A stretch of DNA of 64,000 nucleotides from Streptococcus parapneumoniae (GCF_037076355.1 NZ_AP026968.1:1504501-1568500); one strand, 5' to 3'. Positions 11,866-22,377 are shown, counted from the first letter of the stretch. The notes: generated from the sequence alone by a model not told the origin. A program made the numbers and translations.

Positions 11866-13089
11866 TTATTTGATTTGTTTTAATACAACCTTTTTCCGTT
11901 TGAATGGGACTTTTCCGCTCTTTTCTTCAGCTAGATTAGTCTGGTAACTCATCGATAAAAGCAAGCCAACACCAATCAGATTACTGATAATAGCTGATCC
12001 CCCTTGCGAAATGAAAGGCAAGGGAATCCCAGTCAAAGGAAGTAGGCCAGTCACAGCACCGATATTCTCAAAGATGTGGAAGAGTAACATCATAATCAAA
12101 CCTGTGGAAATATAGGTGTAGAACTGGTTATTTGATTTGAGAGTAATCTTCAACATACGATAAATCAACATGAGATAGAGGGCGATAACAAGGACAGAGC
12201 CAATAAAGCCAAAATCTTCTGCAATGACCGTGAAAATCATATCCGACTCTCGAACTGGGATAAGCAGATTAGAAGCATTAAAACCTTGACCAAATAAGCC
12301 ACCGCTCCCAATGGCAATCTGCCCTTGAGCCTGCTGATAAGTCGTTGTTTGGGCAAACTCAAAGGGATTGAGCCAAGCCAAAATCCGATTGATTTGGTAG
12401 GTCGGCATTCCAATCTGGTGAAGAAAAGCTCGTCCGTCCTTGCTAATAAAGATAGCTAAGAAACCAGCAACTCCTGTTACCGCAGTCACAAATACTGGGA
12501 TAATGATTTTCCAAGAAACCCCTGATAATAAAACGATTCCTGAGAAAATAGCCACAAAAACCAAAGCCGTCCCTAAGTCACTTTGAAGTGCTAAAAGAAC
12601 TAGTACTGGAATAGTAAAGAGAATCATCCAAAAAATTAACAAAAAGTCCAGCGGAACCGTGCGTCTCCATTCCTTATGTTTTTTAGTAAATTGGACAATG
12701 ACACGAGCCAACATGAGGATATAGGATATCTTCATAAATTCTGACGGCTGGAACAAGGTAACACCATTTACCGATACCCAGTTTTTGGCACCCGTTGATG
12801 CAACTAAGCTTGGATTATAAAAGACAATCGGCAAGACCATAAGTCCCAAGCCTAAAATATACAGAAAGGGGGTCACTTTCCAAAGAAATTCTGTATTAAA
12901 GAGCATGACCACAAAACCAATCACAAGCCCCAAGGCAATCCAGGCGACCTGCTGCCCTAAAATGGGCAGAATATTGTTTGGATAATCATGACTAACAGCT
13001 ATATAGATAGCCACCACGCCGATAACCAGTAGAAAAAATACTGGTAATAGCAAACTATAATCGACTCTAGAGTCGAGAGAACGTTTCAT
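11866..13089 (-). CDS. rodA: Peptidoglycan glycosyltransferase RodA (SEDS family)
   Basis: This 407-residue SEDS polymerase works with a class B PBP to extend peptidoglycan in peripheral (side-wall) growth. About ten membrane helices are evident. Family motifs include GAKNWVSVNG, FQPSEFMKISYILMLAR and, near the C-terminus, GLLPLTGIPLPFISQGGSA. I start at MKRSLDSRVDY, which has AAGG about 11 bases upstream and gives the usual length. The nine-residue extension upstream adds nothing recognisable. It sits between the DinG-type gene and the DJ-1 gene in one operon. Confidence 0.95.
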   Translation of the reverse strand: MKRSLDSRVDYSLLLPVFFLLVIGVVAIYIAVSHDYPNNILPILGQQVAWIALGLVIGFVVMLFNTEFLWKVTPFLYILGLGLMVLPIVFYNPSLVASTGAKNWVSVNGVTLFQPSEFMKISYILMLARVIVQFTKKHKEWRRTVPLDFLLIFWMILFTIPVLVLLALQSDLGTALVFVAIFSGIVLLSGVSWKIIIPVFVTAVTGVAGFLAIFISKDGRAFLHQIGMPTYQINRILAWLNPFEFAQTTTYQQAQGQIAIGSGGLFGQGFNASNLLIPVRESDMIFTVIAEDFGFIGSVLVIALYLMLIYRMLKITLKSNNQFYTYISTGLIMMLLFHIFENIGAVTGLLPLTGIPLPFISQGGSAIISNLIGVGLLLSMSYQTNLAEEKSGKVPFKRKKVVLKQIK

Positions 13090-13125
13090 ATACACTAACC
13101 TTATACTTTCATACAATACTATTTA

Positions 13126-15576
13126 TCAAAGCTCATTTAAAAATCTATCAATAGCCTCATTAACTTCGGATCGAGAGACGGTTTTAACGGTCGCTTCTTT
13201 TGCTAGAGAAGTCACAATTTGTTTGCCATATCGCTTTCCGACAATTCTCCTATCCAAAATAAGAGTTAAGGAACGTTGGTGTTCACGTCTCATACTTCTT
13301 CCCAAAGCCTGTTTTAAACGAATAATGGCCATTGGCAACTGATAATCATAAAAGGCATTTTTCCCTTCTTGATTCAGTTCCTGATTAATCTTTTTCGTCA
13401 AGGGCTCTTGAGGATTTTGGAAAGGAAGTCTTGGTACAACTTGAATCACAAAAGGATGACTTGAAAAATCAACTCCCTCCCAGAAACTTGCTGCACCAAG
13501 CAGGATTTGTTGTTCACCTTTTTCAAAGCGTTTCTTAAGCTGATGAACATCCCCATTTTTATACTGAGCCAAGTGGCTAACTGGAAGTAAATCCGATACT
13601 GCTAGAAGCATGTCTTTAGCAGTAAAGAGAACTAAAATCGGTTGCTGGAAAGCTTGAATTTCCACTAGTAAAGCAGCTACCTCTTTGGCATAAACTTCTA
13701 AGGAGGTTTCTGTTACCAAGGGGAAATCTTTGACCAAGACCACTTCTTGATCCTGTTTTTTACCAGCTTCAACCTTGACAAATTTAGCTTCAGGATAACC
13801 CAAAAGGTCTGCCAAAGAAACTCTCTGACTAATCTCAAGAGTAGCCGACACTCCCAAGACTTGACATGAATTAGGTATTAAAGAAGATAGAAGAATACGT
13901 CCTGATTTTGTAGAAGAAATCTGAATTTTCTTTCGACTCGTTTCAGTTGCTTCAAGCCAGTAATCTCGGTCAGCTGTAAAATAGCGGACCAGTTCCCCAA
14001 AGCCTTCTACTTCTAATTCTGAAAAATACTGGTGGAGATTGGCAAGAGAATCTAAGATATTTTTCTTAGATTTTCCAGACTGAAATTGTTCTATCAAGTA
14101 GATAAACTCAAAGCGAATACTTTCTAGTATTCGTTGTTGAATCCTGTTTTGTTCTTCTACTAAAGCCTTATCAACTAAAGCAATAATAGACTGGATATCG
14201 TAGGTCTCTTGAAGCAGATTTTCTAGAGCCAACAAAACTTTTTGGACTTCATCAATAATCAATAAACGGTCGCTGACAAATTCAGGATTATCTTCAAGTC
14301 TGGTTACAAGATAGGCATGATTGGTCACTAAAAGCTTACAGGACTTTGCCCTTTCTTGACTACGTTTCCAGAAATCTTCCGTCACAAATAAGCTTTTAGA
14401 AGACAAATTTCCATCATGACGAAGATCTGTCAGAAAATGTTGGTAACGGTAGAGTTGACCAATCTCATCCAAATCTCCTGTCTCTGTCTCTGTCAACCAA
14501 ACCAAGAGTTGCATTTTAAAGCGTCTAAATAAGCGATTTTCATCATTTTCCTGCAAGGAATGATAAAAAGCATCCAACTTCAGATAATTGTGTGGTCCCT
14601 TTAAACTATGAATATCTATATGGAACACTTCCTTGAGACGTTTACCCTCTTCTTCCATGATTTGATTTTGAAGAATCTTTGTCGGAACGCTAAGGACAAT
14701 CTGACGATTTTCCACTTGGGACAAAGCGGGTAAGAGATAGCCATAGGTTTTCCCAATCCCTGTCGGTGCTTGAATCAGAGATACAGGCTCCTCCTTCAAT
14801 AGCAAGCCGACCTCTTTAGCAAAACGTTCCTGCTCCTCCCTCACTTCAAGGTTCAACAGAGAAATATTCTTAGAAAAATCTTGGGATAGTTTTCGTGGCT
14901 CCAGGGGGGCTCCAGTTTTCTTGAAATACAGTTCTTGAACTTCGATCAAGTCCGGAGAACTCAGGATAGATTGGCTGCGATAAATTTCTTCAATAACCAG
15001 GTAGGACTCATATAAGAGGGCGTCAGCCATTTCCAGCAAGCGTTCCAAGAGTCCTTTAGGAAGTTGGGCCATCTTTTCCCGTAAAAACAAGAGTAATTCT
15101 GCTGTAGCTTGAGCATCTGAAAGGGCTGTGTGAGCATGTTTTAGAGGAATTCCTAATTCTCGACACAAAATCGGCAAACTATATTTTTCCAGTTCTGGGA
15201 AAAAGACTTGGGCCAATTCGACCGTATCAACACGAGGATTTCTTAGTTCATAGCCTTCAAAAAATAAATTTTCCGCCAAAAGATTGGCATCAAACTGAAC
15301 ATTGTGGGCTACAAAAATCCCATCCTCCACCAAGTCAAAGATTTTTCTGGCAACTTGCGAAAAATCAGGCGCTTGCGCCAGACGTTGATCAGTCAGTCCT
15401 GTCAGTTCTTTGATATGAGCATCCAAGGGTTCATGTGGATTGACATCCGTCGTATAGTGATCAACGATTTTTCCGTCCTCAATCACGACAATTCCCACTT
15501 GGATAATTTTAGCCTTACTACCTGTGCTAGTTGCCTCTAAATCCACCACAACATAGCGATTACCAATCGTTTTCAT
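13126..15576 (-). CDS. dinG: DnaQ-DinG fusion: 3'-5' exonuclease plus DinG-type helicase
   Basis: This 816-residue two-domain protein is the usual Firmicute arrangement. Residues 1-165 carry a DEDDh exonuclease (VVDLEATST, GIFVAHNVQFDANLL, HTALSDAQATAE). From about 250 an XPD/DinG-like superfamily 2 helicase follows (APTGIGKTYGYLLPA Walker A, IIDEVQ in the DEAH position, GAASFWEGVDF, QALGRSMR). No four-cysteine iron-sulphur cluster motif is obvious, as in other Gram-positive members. There is no Shine-Dalgarno site: the extended -10 (TGGTATAAT) ends 8 bases before the ATG, so the message is probably leaderless. Confidence 0.93.
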   Translation of the reverse strand: MKTIGNRYVVVDLEATSTGSKAKIIQVGIVVIEDGKIVDHYTTDVNPHEPLDAHIKELTGLTDQRLAQAPDFSQVARKIFDLVEDGIFVAHNVQFDANLLAENLFFEGYELRNPRVDTVELAQVFFPELEKYSLPILCRELGIPLKHAHTALSDAQATAELLLFLREKMAQLPKGLLERLLEMADALLYESYLVIEEIYRSQSILSSPDLIEVQELYFKKTGAPLEPRKLSQDFSKNISLLNLEVREEQERFAKEVGLLLKEEPVSLIQAPTGIGKTYGYLLPALSQVENRQIVLSVPTKILQNQIMEEEGKRLKEVFHIDIHSLKGPHNYLKLDAFYHSLQENDENRLFRRFKMQLLVWLTETETGDLDEIGQLYRYQHFLTDLRHDGNLSSKSLFVTEDFWKRSQERAKSCKLLVTNHAYLVTRLEDNPEFVSDRLLIIDEVQKVLLALENLLQETYDIQSIIALVDKALVEEQNRIQQRILESIRFEFIYLIEQFQSGKSKKNILDSLANLHQYFSELEVEGFGELVRYFTADRDYWLEATETSRKKIQISSTKSGRILLSSLIPNSCQVLGVSATLEISQRVSLADLLGYPEAKFVKVEAGKKQDQEVVLVKDFPLVTETSLEVYAKEVAALLVEIQAFQQPILVLFTAKDMLLAVSDLLPVSHLAQYKNGDVHQLKKRFEKGEQQILLGAASFWEGVDFSSHPFVIQVVPRLPFQNPQEPLTKKINQELNQEGKNAFYDYQLPMAIIRLKQALGRSMRREHQRSLTLILDRRIVGKRYGKQIVTSLAKEATVKTVSRSEVNEAIDRFLNEL

Positions 15577-15721
15577 TATAAAAAATTATACCAAAAAAAG
15601 GGCCATTTGGCACCTGCAAACATGGGATAATTTTCAAACTCAAGAAGGTTACTTGTATTAAAAATCCCAGCAAACAGAGCATCCTAGCCTACTTATTTTT
15701 TTGAAATTATTGGAGAATAAG

Positions 15722-15763
15722 AAAAATTGAGAGAAGAAATGTTTGCATCTTCCTTCTCTCAAC
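15722..15763 (-). terminator. Terminator after the U32-family gene
   Basis: A perfect 10-bp stem, TTGAGAGAAG with CTTCTCTCAA, is followed by TTTTTCTT on the minus strand. The remaining bases between it and dinG show no gene. Confidence 0.88.
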
Positions 15764-15775
15764 GAATCATTTACT

Positions 15776-16705
15776 TTATTTAACCATGTCAGGATCGTAG
15801 TCATAAAATCCTGTATCAAGAAAACGGTTTTTAGGGTGTAACTTGCGTACTTCCTCATCCAGCAAGAAGGCTTGGTCATGGCTAAAGTTGCCCTCTTGGA
15901 TCAAGCTACGGGCTTGGATAAAGAGTTTTGCAATCTCAACAAAGTTCTGACCTGGAGTGTAGAGCCCTTCTAGTTTCCAGTGAGTGAAACCATGCTCCAC
16001 CAATTCTGTCAATTTGGTCATCAAATCAAGGTCATTGTTGGCAAAGATGTGGGTACCATGATTATCTTCAAAAATGGAATAGTGGCTCTCTGGGTCACTT
16101 GGCTCAGCCAAGAAAAGGTCACGCTTGCGGGTCTTTTCATCATCGATATGCGTAAAGTTATAGTAGTTTTGCAAGAGCGGACGTTTAGAATGATGGATGA
16201 CACTGGCACCGTAAACCAAAACTTCAGCAGGAATTTCCAAAATCTCTGGCATTTTGAAAAGTTCAGCTGATGGAATTTCACGCGCCAAAACAGCCTCAGA
16301 GGCGCCAGCCTTTTGTCCCCAGAAGTTAATCTGGCGACTGCTTGTTACCATAGTTGAGGCATCGTAGATGGTTTTAAAGGAATAACCATCGCGGTTGACT
16401 ACGTAAAAAACACCTGCATCCCCAATCGTAATGTAATCGGTCTTGATTTCTTCCAAGAAATCGAGGAAAGGCTTGATACGGTCCATCATATCTTGGTGCA
16501 TGAGGGCATTGACCGCAACAATCAATTCCTTACCAGCATCATGAACCAGCTTAGCGATTTCACGCAATTGGTCATGACTAAAGGTTGTTGGTAGACGAAG
16601 GCCAAAATCTTTCTCACCGACATATATACGGTCTACGCCAGCTTCGAGCAGTTGTTTAACTTGTTCAATACTTTCAGCAGTTGCTGTAATAATAATCTTT
16701 TCCAT
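15776..16705 (-). CDS. Peptidase U32 family protein
   Basis: This 309-residue protein resembles the U32/COG0826 family, with an N-terminal TIM-like half (MEKIIITATAESIEQVKQLL, GVDRIYVGEKDFGLR). Family members include collagenase-like PrtC and the RNA or ubiquinone hydroxylation factors RlhA and UbiU. The longer members' C-terminal cysteine cluster domain is absent, so this is a short member. The ATG before EKIIIT has no ribosome binding site and lies 7 bases after an extended -10 (TGTGGTATAAT). The frame upstream of it passes through the promoter, so I reject the longer start. It is monocistronic. Confidence 0.85.
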   Translation of the reverse strand: MEKIIITATAESIEQVKQLLEAGVDRIYVGEKDFGLRLPTTFSHDQLREIAKLVHDAGKELIVAVNALMHQDMMDRIKPFLDFLEEIKTDYITIGDAGVFYVVNRDGYSFKTIYDASTMVTSSRQINFWGQKAGASEAVLAREIPSAELFKMPEILEIPAEVLVYGASVIHHSKRPLLQNYYNFTHIDDEKTRKRDLFLAEPSDPESHYSIFEDNHGTHIFANNDLDLMTKLTELVEHGFTHWKLEGLYTPGQNFVEIAKLFIQARSLIQEGNFSHDQAFLLDEEVRKLHPKNRFLDTGFYDYDPDMVK

Positions 16706-16844
16706 AAGGAAAATTATACCACAATTCTCAAAAATCAGCCATTCTTTGAAAATGAAAAGGGACTTTATTCTTTTTGTAACCTTTCTGTAATAATTCTCTG
16801 CTGAAAAAATGATAAAATAGGTATGTACTGTTAAGGAGAGAATC

Positions 16845-17132
16845 ATGCCCGTAAGAAAATTACAATCCTATGAGGTAGACTATCAAGAAGAATTAAACCA
16901 GCAACTTCCTCATTATCAAGCTTATACACCTGAAGCACAAGCTGATAGCAATCTCAAAGAAATTTTATTTTTTATCAATATCGCTGTTTTTTGTATCTGC
17001 ATTGCCATCTTTAGTTTTATCTTTTTATCACTAAAATTAACAACTGTGCTCGCCTTACCTGCAGCAATAGTATCCAGCTTACTTGTTTTAAAAGTCCAAC
17101 GCTCTCTTATCAAACGAAAACTTAAAAAATAA
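16845..17132 (+). CDS. DUF3270 small membrane protein
   Basis: This 95-residue protein has a soluble N-terminal half and two adjacent membrane helices (about 41-62 and 66-85), ending in a basic tail QRSLIKRKLKK. It matches the streptococcal DUF3270 family as I recall it; its role is unknown. Start ATG follows AAGGAG. It is divergent from the U32 gene and convergent with ciaH, sharing a bidirectional terminator with it. Confidence 0.8.
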   Translation: MPVRKLQSYEVDYQEELNQQLPHYQAYTPEAQADSNLKEILFFINIAVFCICIAIFSFIFLSLKLTTVLALPAAIVSSLLVLKVQRSLIKRKLKK

Positions 17133-17166
17133 ACATATCGCCCCATCCGGAGCGATATGTTTATTT
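17128..17166. terminator. Bidirectional terminator between DUF3270 and ciaH
   Basis: The AAACATATCGC arm pairs with GCGATATGTTT, with A and T tracts on either side. Confidence 0.88.
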
Positions 17167-18495
17167 TTTCTTTTTAGATGGTGTGTGGATGGCAATCTTC
17201 ACTTCAAAGATTGTTCCCTTGGGTTTATTATCTTTAACAGTAATGGTTCCTTTTAAGGCATCTACAATTTGCTTGGCTAGGGATAATCCTAAACCAAAAC
17301 CACCTTTTTGACGAGTTCTAGCCTTGTCCACTCGATAAAAACGATCAAAAATTTTCTTCTTATCTTTTGTGGAAATACCGACTCCATTATCAGAAACAAG
17401 TAAATACAGATTGCGATCAGTCGCCGAGATAAGAAAATCGATTTCCCCATCCTCTTCAGTATACTTAACTGCATTATCAAATAGAATGGTCATCAGTTGT
17501 TTCAGAAGAAGCTGATCTGTGACAATCGGACGATGGATACGATTTTCAAAACGGAAGACACGATCATTTTCCGAAGCAATCATCTCATAGTTTGTAAAAG
17601 TCGTATTGAAAAAGCTAGTTGGAACTTCTGCAAGTTCCGGCTTAATCCCATCATCTCTACGAGCTAAGTTCAGCAAGTTTGTCGTCAAAAAACGCATATT
17701 TCGGACCTCTTCCAAACTCGATGCAATGCTTTCACTCACATCCATAATGGTAGCTTCTGGCTTACGAAAAAGGGTCTCTAAGCGATTTTGCAAAACTGCG
17801 AGTGGAGTTCGTAACTCATGACTGGCATTTTCCACAAAGGACTGTTGCTTCTGCATGCTCTCAAGCAGGGGCCTAACACTGACCCTAGCTAGATAGAGAC
17901 TTGCAAGTAAAGATACAATCCAGAAACTTGCCATCACAATCACAATCAATTTCTCGTGCTTTTGACTGGCCTGCTCCAACTGACTGGTATTAATCAAGAT
18001 AGCTGCATACTTGATATTGGTTGAAACCGAACTGATATTCGTTTCCATCAAGATCATGCGATAGGTTTCTTCTTGTCCATAGCTATTAAAAACCTGAATC
18101 TGATAGATATGGCCTAGTTCTTTTTTCTCTAACTTAATCTTATCCAATCCCAAAAATCGATTTCCAGAAAGGAGCTGTGTAAAATTCTTATCAAAAAGAA
18201 TAACCTCCGTATTGGAACTGACATTGGGTTTTATCTCAGTCTTACTAGTATCTGTAGCGGCATTCTCTAAATCTTTAATCTCTTCTGTTGCCCTATTTAC
18301 AGCAAGCTGAATAACTGCCTGAGGATTTTCACTTAGTCCGTGGAGCTTATCATCCACCGAAGTATAGAGACTCGAATGCATGACTTGCAAAATAATCAGA
18401 GTCATGGTAGAGAAAATCAGAGTGAATACACCAAAGTTACGGATAAAATAACTAAAGTCATCTGCATACCATGTTTTTTTTAGTTTACTGAACAT
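17161..18495 (-). CDS. ciaH: Sensor histidine kinase CiaH
   Basis: This 444-residue kinase partners CiaR, which influences competence, beta-lactam tolerance, autolysis and virulence in pneumococci. Membrane helices near residues 20-40 and 183-205 bracket an extracellular sensor domain. The phosphoacceptor sits in ASHELRTPL (about residue 226), followed by the N box [11 protein letters not shown] and the G boxes DNGVGIS and [11 protein letters not shown]. It overlaps ciaR by 11 bases. All catalytic motifs are intact; point changes of the type known from resistant isolates cannot be judged without a reference. Confidence 0.96.
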   Translation of the reverse strand: MFSKLKKTWYADDFSYFIRNFGVFTLIFSTMTLIILQVMHSSLYTSVDDKLHGLSENPQAVIQLAVNRATEEIKDLENAATDTSKTEIKPNVSSNTEVILFDKNFTQLLSGNRFLGLDKIKLEKKELGHIYQIQVFNSYGQEETYRMILMETNISSVSTNIKYAAILINTSQLEQASQKHEKLIVIVMASFWIVSLLASLYLARVSVRPLLESMQKQQSFVENASHELRTPLAVLQNRLETLFRKPEATIMDVSESIASSLEEVRNMRFLTTNLLNLARRDDGIKPELAEVPTSFFNTTFTNYEMIASENDRVFRFENRIHRPIVTDQLLLKQLMTILFDNAVKYTEEDGEIDFLISATDRNLYLLVSDNGVGISTKDKKKIFDRFYRVDKARTRQKGGFGLGLSLAKQIVDALKGTITVKDNKPKGTIFEVKIAIHTPSKKKK

Positions 18496-19159
18496 CTTTT
18501 AAAATATACCCAACACTGCGCAAGGTTTGCAAATTCTCTGCAAAAGTGGTTCCTTTTAATTTCTTACGGACTTTTGAAACATAGACTTCGACAACCGAAA
18601 TCGTTGTATCACTATCAAATCCCCATAGACGATCAAAAATCTGAGTCTTAGGCAAAATAACATTTTGATTTTGAAGGAAATAGACTAATAAATCAAACTC
18701 TTTCCCCAGCAATTCGACAGGAGTATCTTCGACTTTAACGGTATTGGTTGACAAATTAACCACAATATTTCCATAAGTCAAGGTGTTTTCATTAAACTTG
18801 CCTGAACGTTTGAGAAGGGCTTGAATCCTCATTTTGAGTTCTTCTAGGTAGAAAGGTTTAGTCAGATAATCATCCGCTCCCAGTTCAAATCCATGTCCCT
18901 TGTCATCCAAACTTTCCTTGGCAGTCATGATCAGAACTGGAGTCGTAATTCCCTTTTCACGCAATTCTTTCAAGACTTGGAAACCATTTTTTTCTGGCAA
19001 CATCAAATCTAGCAAAATCAAATCATAGACGCCACTTTCAGCTTCGTAAAGACCTTCTTCCCCATCAAATACCTGCATGACATCCGCAAAATCGTCTAAA
19101 AAGTCAAATACTGAATTTGACAGGCCTAGGTCATCCTCAACTAATAAGATTTTTATCAT
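18485..19159 (-). CDS. ciaR: Response regulator CiaR
   Basis: This 224-residue OmpR-family regulator has phosphoacceptor Asp51 in LILLDLMLP, acidic pocket residues in VEDD, the conserved Lys in YLTKPF and a C-terminal winged-helix DNA-binding domain ([14 protein letters not shown]). It activates, among others, small csRNA genes and htrA; none of those lie in this window. Start ATG follows AAGGAGGAG. A candidate CiaR site overlaps its own promoter. Confidence 0.97.
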   Translation of the reverse strand: MIKILLVEDDLGLSNSVFDFLDDFADVMQVFDGEEGLYEAESGVYDLILLDLMLPEKNGFQVLKELREKGITTPVLIMTAKESLDDKGHGFELGADDYLTKPFYLEELKMRIQALLKRSGKFNENTLTYGNIVVNLSTNTVKVEDTPVELLGKEFDLLVYFLQNQNVILPKTQIFDRLWGFDSDTTISVVEVYVSKVRKKLKGTTFAENLQTLRSVGYILKDVQ

Positions 19160-19183
19160 GAGAAACTCCTCCTTATTAAAACC

Positions 19184-19205
19184 ATTATACCAAATTTGCC
19201 TTAAA
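19184..19205 (-). promoter_or_regulatory. ciaR promoter with candidate CiaR binding site
   Basis: The minus strand carries TTTAAG-GCAAA-TTTGGT running into an extended -10 (TTTGGTATAAT). The first half matches the published TTTAAG-N5-TTTAAG CiaR direct repeat exactly; the second half matches three of six bases. This is consistent with weak autoregulation. Confidence 0.6.
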
Positions 19206-19253
19206 AAAAACTCAACTCTCTACATTTTACATGAGAAAGCTGAGTTTTCTTTT
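19203..19253 (-). terminator. Terminator after pepN
   Basis: Minus-strand arms AAAACTCA and TGAGTTTT, strengthened by TTCTC/GAGAG, are followed by eight T. The U-tract merges into the ciaR promoter. Confidence 0.8.
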
Positions 19254-19267
19254 TATTTTAGGCTTAT

Positions 19268-21814
19268 TTATGCGTTTCCGTATTGAAGAACGACTACTTC
19301 CACTGCAGTTTTTTCACGGTTAATCAAGTCAACACGCGCTGCAATTTCCTTGATTCCCATACCGATGTTACGGCTAAGAGCAAGGTCAGAAAGTTGCGGT
19401 TCAAAGAATTCCTTGTACTCTGCCAAGCGTTGCTGAGTCTTAAATACGTGAGCAGGAAGGATAACAAAGCTATCAAAGCTCATATCTCCACCAAGAGCTG
19501 CCTTAATCCAAGCCCAGTTTTCACGAGCCCAAGACCAAGCTGTTTCCTGAGTTGCTTGATGAGCTAGGAATTGGTAATACCAAGCAGACAAGTCTTGTGG
19601 TTTAACCACAAATTTGTCCTTCCATGAGCTAATCAAGGTTTGGATATTATTCGCATCTGTACTGTAGGCGAGAGCTGCTGCCAACTGGCGTTTAAAGACA
19701 GCATCTGTTGCGTGAGTATAAGTATCAAGATAAAGTGCTAACAAGTCTTTAGTCTCATGATGTTTCATCTCATTAATCAGAACTTGTGAGCGAATAGCTG
19801 CTGGAAGTCCGGCAAGATTCTCCTTGTGAGCCTCGAAGATTTGGCTAGCGGCTTGGCTAGCTTCTGCATCATTTGAGCGAATCATCATAGAAACAGCCAA
19901 TTGACGAACCAATTCATCCTCATCTGATTCGCCATCTTTAGCTTCAAAACCAAGACGGTCATAGTTGTGACGAGCCAATTTAGCAACCAAGGCTTTGAAG
20001 GCTCTTTCAGCTTCAGTTCCTTCATCGATAAAGCGCTCAAGGGCAGAAATGACTTCAGAAACAGCTGAAACGACAAGGTAAGATTCTTCCTTAGCAAGTT
20101 TATCAAGAACTGGGAGCAAGTCAGCATAAGAAATGTGCCCTGACTCAGCAAGCAAACGACGTTCTTGGACTATTTGCAATTTGCTTGTGTTATCAAGATC
20201 AACTAGGTCAGCAAGAACAGCATCTAACAAGTCTCCTTGATAGTCTGTAATGTAGTGGGCTGTATTTTCAGTGTTGAGACGAAGTGCTGTTTTGTTTTCA
20301 GCAAGAAGAGCTGCGTAGCCTGGAATTTCGATGCTTTCAGTTTCAAGTGTATCAGGCAAACCTTTCCAGTTGCTATTGAGTGGCACTACCCAGAGACGGT
20401 TCTTATCTTCGTGTTCACCGATAAAGAATTGTTTTTGTGAAATCTTCAAGACATCATTTTCAACTTTGACAGTGAGAACTGGATAACCAGGTTGTTCCAA
20501 CCAAGAATCCATGAAGGCTGCGACATCACGTCCAGACGCTTGACCAAGAGCATCCCAAAGGTCACGACCAATTGTATTTCTGTACTGATGTTTTTCAAAG
20601 TAGGCATGCAAACCTTTGGCAAAATCGGCATCACCTAGCCAACGACGAAGCATGTGCATGAGGCGACTTCCTTTGGCATAGACGATAGCTCCGTCAAAGA
20701 GCGTATTGATTTCATCTGGATGTTTAACTTCGACGTGGACAGACTGAACACCATCAGTCGCATCGCGTTCAAGAGCGTGAGGCACTCCACCTGTTTGGAA
20801 ATCTTCAAAGATATTCCAGCTTGGTTCAATAGCATCCACACAGACGTACTCCATCATGTTAGCAAAGCTTTCATTGAGCCAAAGGTCATCCCACCATTTC
20901 ATAGTAACAAGGTTACCAAACCACTGGTGAGCCAATTCATGGGCCACAACAAGGGCAACTTGTTGACGGCTAGCAAATGTTGAGTTCTCATCCACAACCA
21001 AGTAAACTTCACGGTAGGTCACAAGACCCCAGTTTTCCATAGCACCAGCTGAGAAGTCAGGGAGGGCGATATGTAGAGATTGAGGAATTGGGTACTTAAC
21101 TCCATAGTAATCTTCGTAAAACTCGATAGAGCGAACAGCGATATCCAGTGAGAAATCAAGGTTTGATAGTGGATGAGCTTTGGTTGAATAAACACCGACG
21201 AGAGTACCGTTTTTAGTTTTAGCCGTCACACCTTGCAAATCACCCGCAACAAAGGCTAACAAGTAAGAAGACATACGAGGTGTTGTCTCAAACTTCCAGA
21301 TACCTGTTTCCTTACGGTTTTCAACTTCGATTTCTGGCATATTAGACAAGGCCAATTCACCTTCCGCTTGGTCAAAACGTAGAGAGAGATCAAAAGTTGC
21401 TTTGGCTTCTGGCTCATCCACACATGGGAAGGCTTCGCGCGCAAAATGGCTCTCAAATTGAGTAGACAAGACTTCCTTCTTGACTCCATCAACTGTGTAG
21501 TAAGATGGGTAAATACCTGTCATGTTGTCTGTAATTTTTCCTGAGAAAGCGATAACCACTTCAACTTGACCTGGTTCCGCAAGTTCAATATGAAGGGCTT
21601 CATTGTCATGGTCAACTGTAAATGGACGAGCTTGACCTGCAACTTCTACAGAAGCGATTTCCAAGTCTTTTTGGTGGAGGGAGATGCGTTCACTCTGTGC
21701 TTGACCAGTGATGGTCACCTTCCCAGAAAACGTCTTGGTCTCACGACTCAAGTCTAAAAATAAATCATAGTGTTCAGGAACAAATTGCTTAATAAAATGT
21801 TCAACAGCTTGCAT
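19268..21814 (-). CDS. pepN: Aminopeptidase N (M1 family)
   Basis: This 848-residue zinc aminopeptidase removes N-terminal residues from peptides in the cytosol. The substrate-anchoring GAMENWG and the zinc site HELAHQWFGN plus NESFANMMEY are present, followed by the C-terminal ERAP-like helical domain. No signal peptide is visible. Length and architecture match the lactococcal and streptococcal PepN enzymes. It is monocistronic and ends in a terminator upstream of ciaR. Confidence 0.97.
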   Translation of the reverse strand: MQAVEHFIKQFVPEHYDLFLDLSRETKTFSGKVTITGQAQSERISLHQKDLEIASVEVAGQARPFTVDHDNEALHIELAEPGQVEVVIAFSGKITDNMTGIYPSYYTVDGVKKEVLSTQFESHFAREAFPCVDEPEAKATFDLSLRFDQAEGELALSNMPEIEVENRKETGIWKFETTPRMSSYLLAFVAGDLQGVTAKTKNGTLVGVYSTKAHPLSNLDFSLDIAVRSIEFYEDYYGVKYPIPQSLHIALPDFSAGAMENWGLVTYREVYLVVDENSTFASRQQVALVVAHELAHQWFGNLVTMKWWDDLWLNESFANMMEYVCVDAIEPSWNIFEDFQTGGVPHALERDATDGVQSVHVEVKHPDEINTLFDGAIVYAKGSRLMHMLRRWLGDADFAKGLHAYFEKHQYRNTIGRDLWDALGQASGRDVAAFMDSWLEQPGYPVLTVKVENDVLKISQKQFFIGEHEDKNRLWVVPLNSNWKGLPDTLETESIEIPGYAALLAENKTALRLNTENTAHYITDYQGDLLDAVLADLVDLDNTSKLQIVQERRLLAESGHISYADLLPVLDKLAKEESYLVVSAVSEVISALERFIDEGTEAERAFKALVAKLARHNYDRLGFEAKDGESDEDELVRQLAVSMMIRSNDAEASQAASQIFEAHKENLAGLPAAIRSQVLINEMKHHETKDLLALYLDTYTHATDAVFKRQLAAALAYSTDANNIQTLISSWKDKFVVKPQDLSAWYYQFLAHQATQETAWSWARENWAWIKAALGGDMSFDSFVILPAHVFKTQQRLAEYKEFFEPQLSDLALSRNIGMGIKEIAARVDLINREKTAVEVVVLQYGNA

Positions 21815-21936
21815 AGTTTTCTCCTATTCTAAGTTTAAGAGCTGCTGCTCTTCTTCAAACAAACTTATTATAACATGTTTTGCTCAAGAAAAAAGGATTG
21901 GACGGCGATTTCTAAAACTTTCTTCCGTCTAGCAGT

Positions 21937-22377
21937 CTACAGAGGGTAGACCTTGCGAAATTCTTCTAAAACAACCTTGCTTTCAGGTGTAAAAGTCATT
22001 CCTGCTTCCCTCATACACTCCGTAAAAAAGTCTTCATGAACCTGACGCCAATAGGCTAAAGATTTGTCTCCCTCACCTTCCTTGTAGGCATGGTCAGCTG
22101 ACACTCGATTGAAGGGCTGGACAGAAACCTTTGTAATTTCGACAATGCAGACAGCCTGATTTTGACTATCTAAAATGACATCGAAGGTCCCTTCTTGCGG
22201 AAGGGGGTCATCTTCTAGTGCATAGAGGTCGTAGGCTGAAGCTGTTGCCGTCTTTTCTCCTTTTAAAACCAAATCTGCCAAGAGATCGGCTTCCACTCCA
22301 AAAGCCCAAGCATCGATTTCATATCCAATCGAAGGATTGATTTTCTTGTAGGCATTCCACATTTCTTGCGGTGTCAT
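21937..22377 (-). CDS. ASCH-domain protein
   Basis: This 146-residue protein carries an ASCH fold (YEIDAWAFGVEADLLADLVLKGEKTATASAYDLY, with the GEKTAT element). The fold is PUA-like, predicted to bind RNA, and some family members are N4-acetylcytidine amidohydrolases. It is the last gene of the five-gene DUF2829-SDR-Nudix-PEP-barrel-ASCH operon. Its ATG overlaps the preceding stop (ATGA) with AAAGGAG embedded in the upstream coding sequence, so it is translationally coupled. Confidence 0.87.
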   Translation of the reverse strand: MTPQEMWNAYKKINPSIGYEIDAWAFGVEADLLADLVLKGEKTATASAYDLYALEDDPLPQEGTFDVILDSQNQAVCIVEITKVSVQPFNRVSADHAYKEGEGDKSLAYWRQVHEDFFTECMREAGMTFTPESKVVLEEFRKVYPL

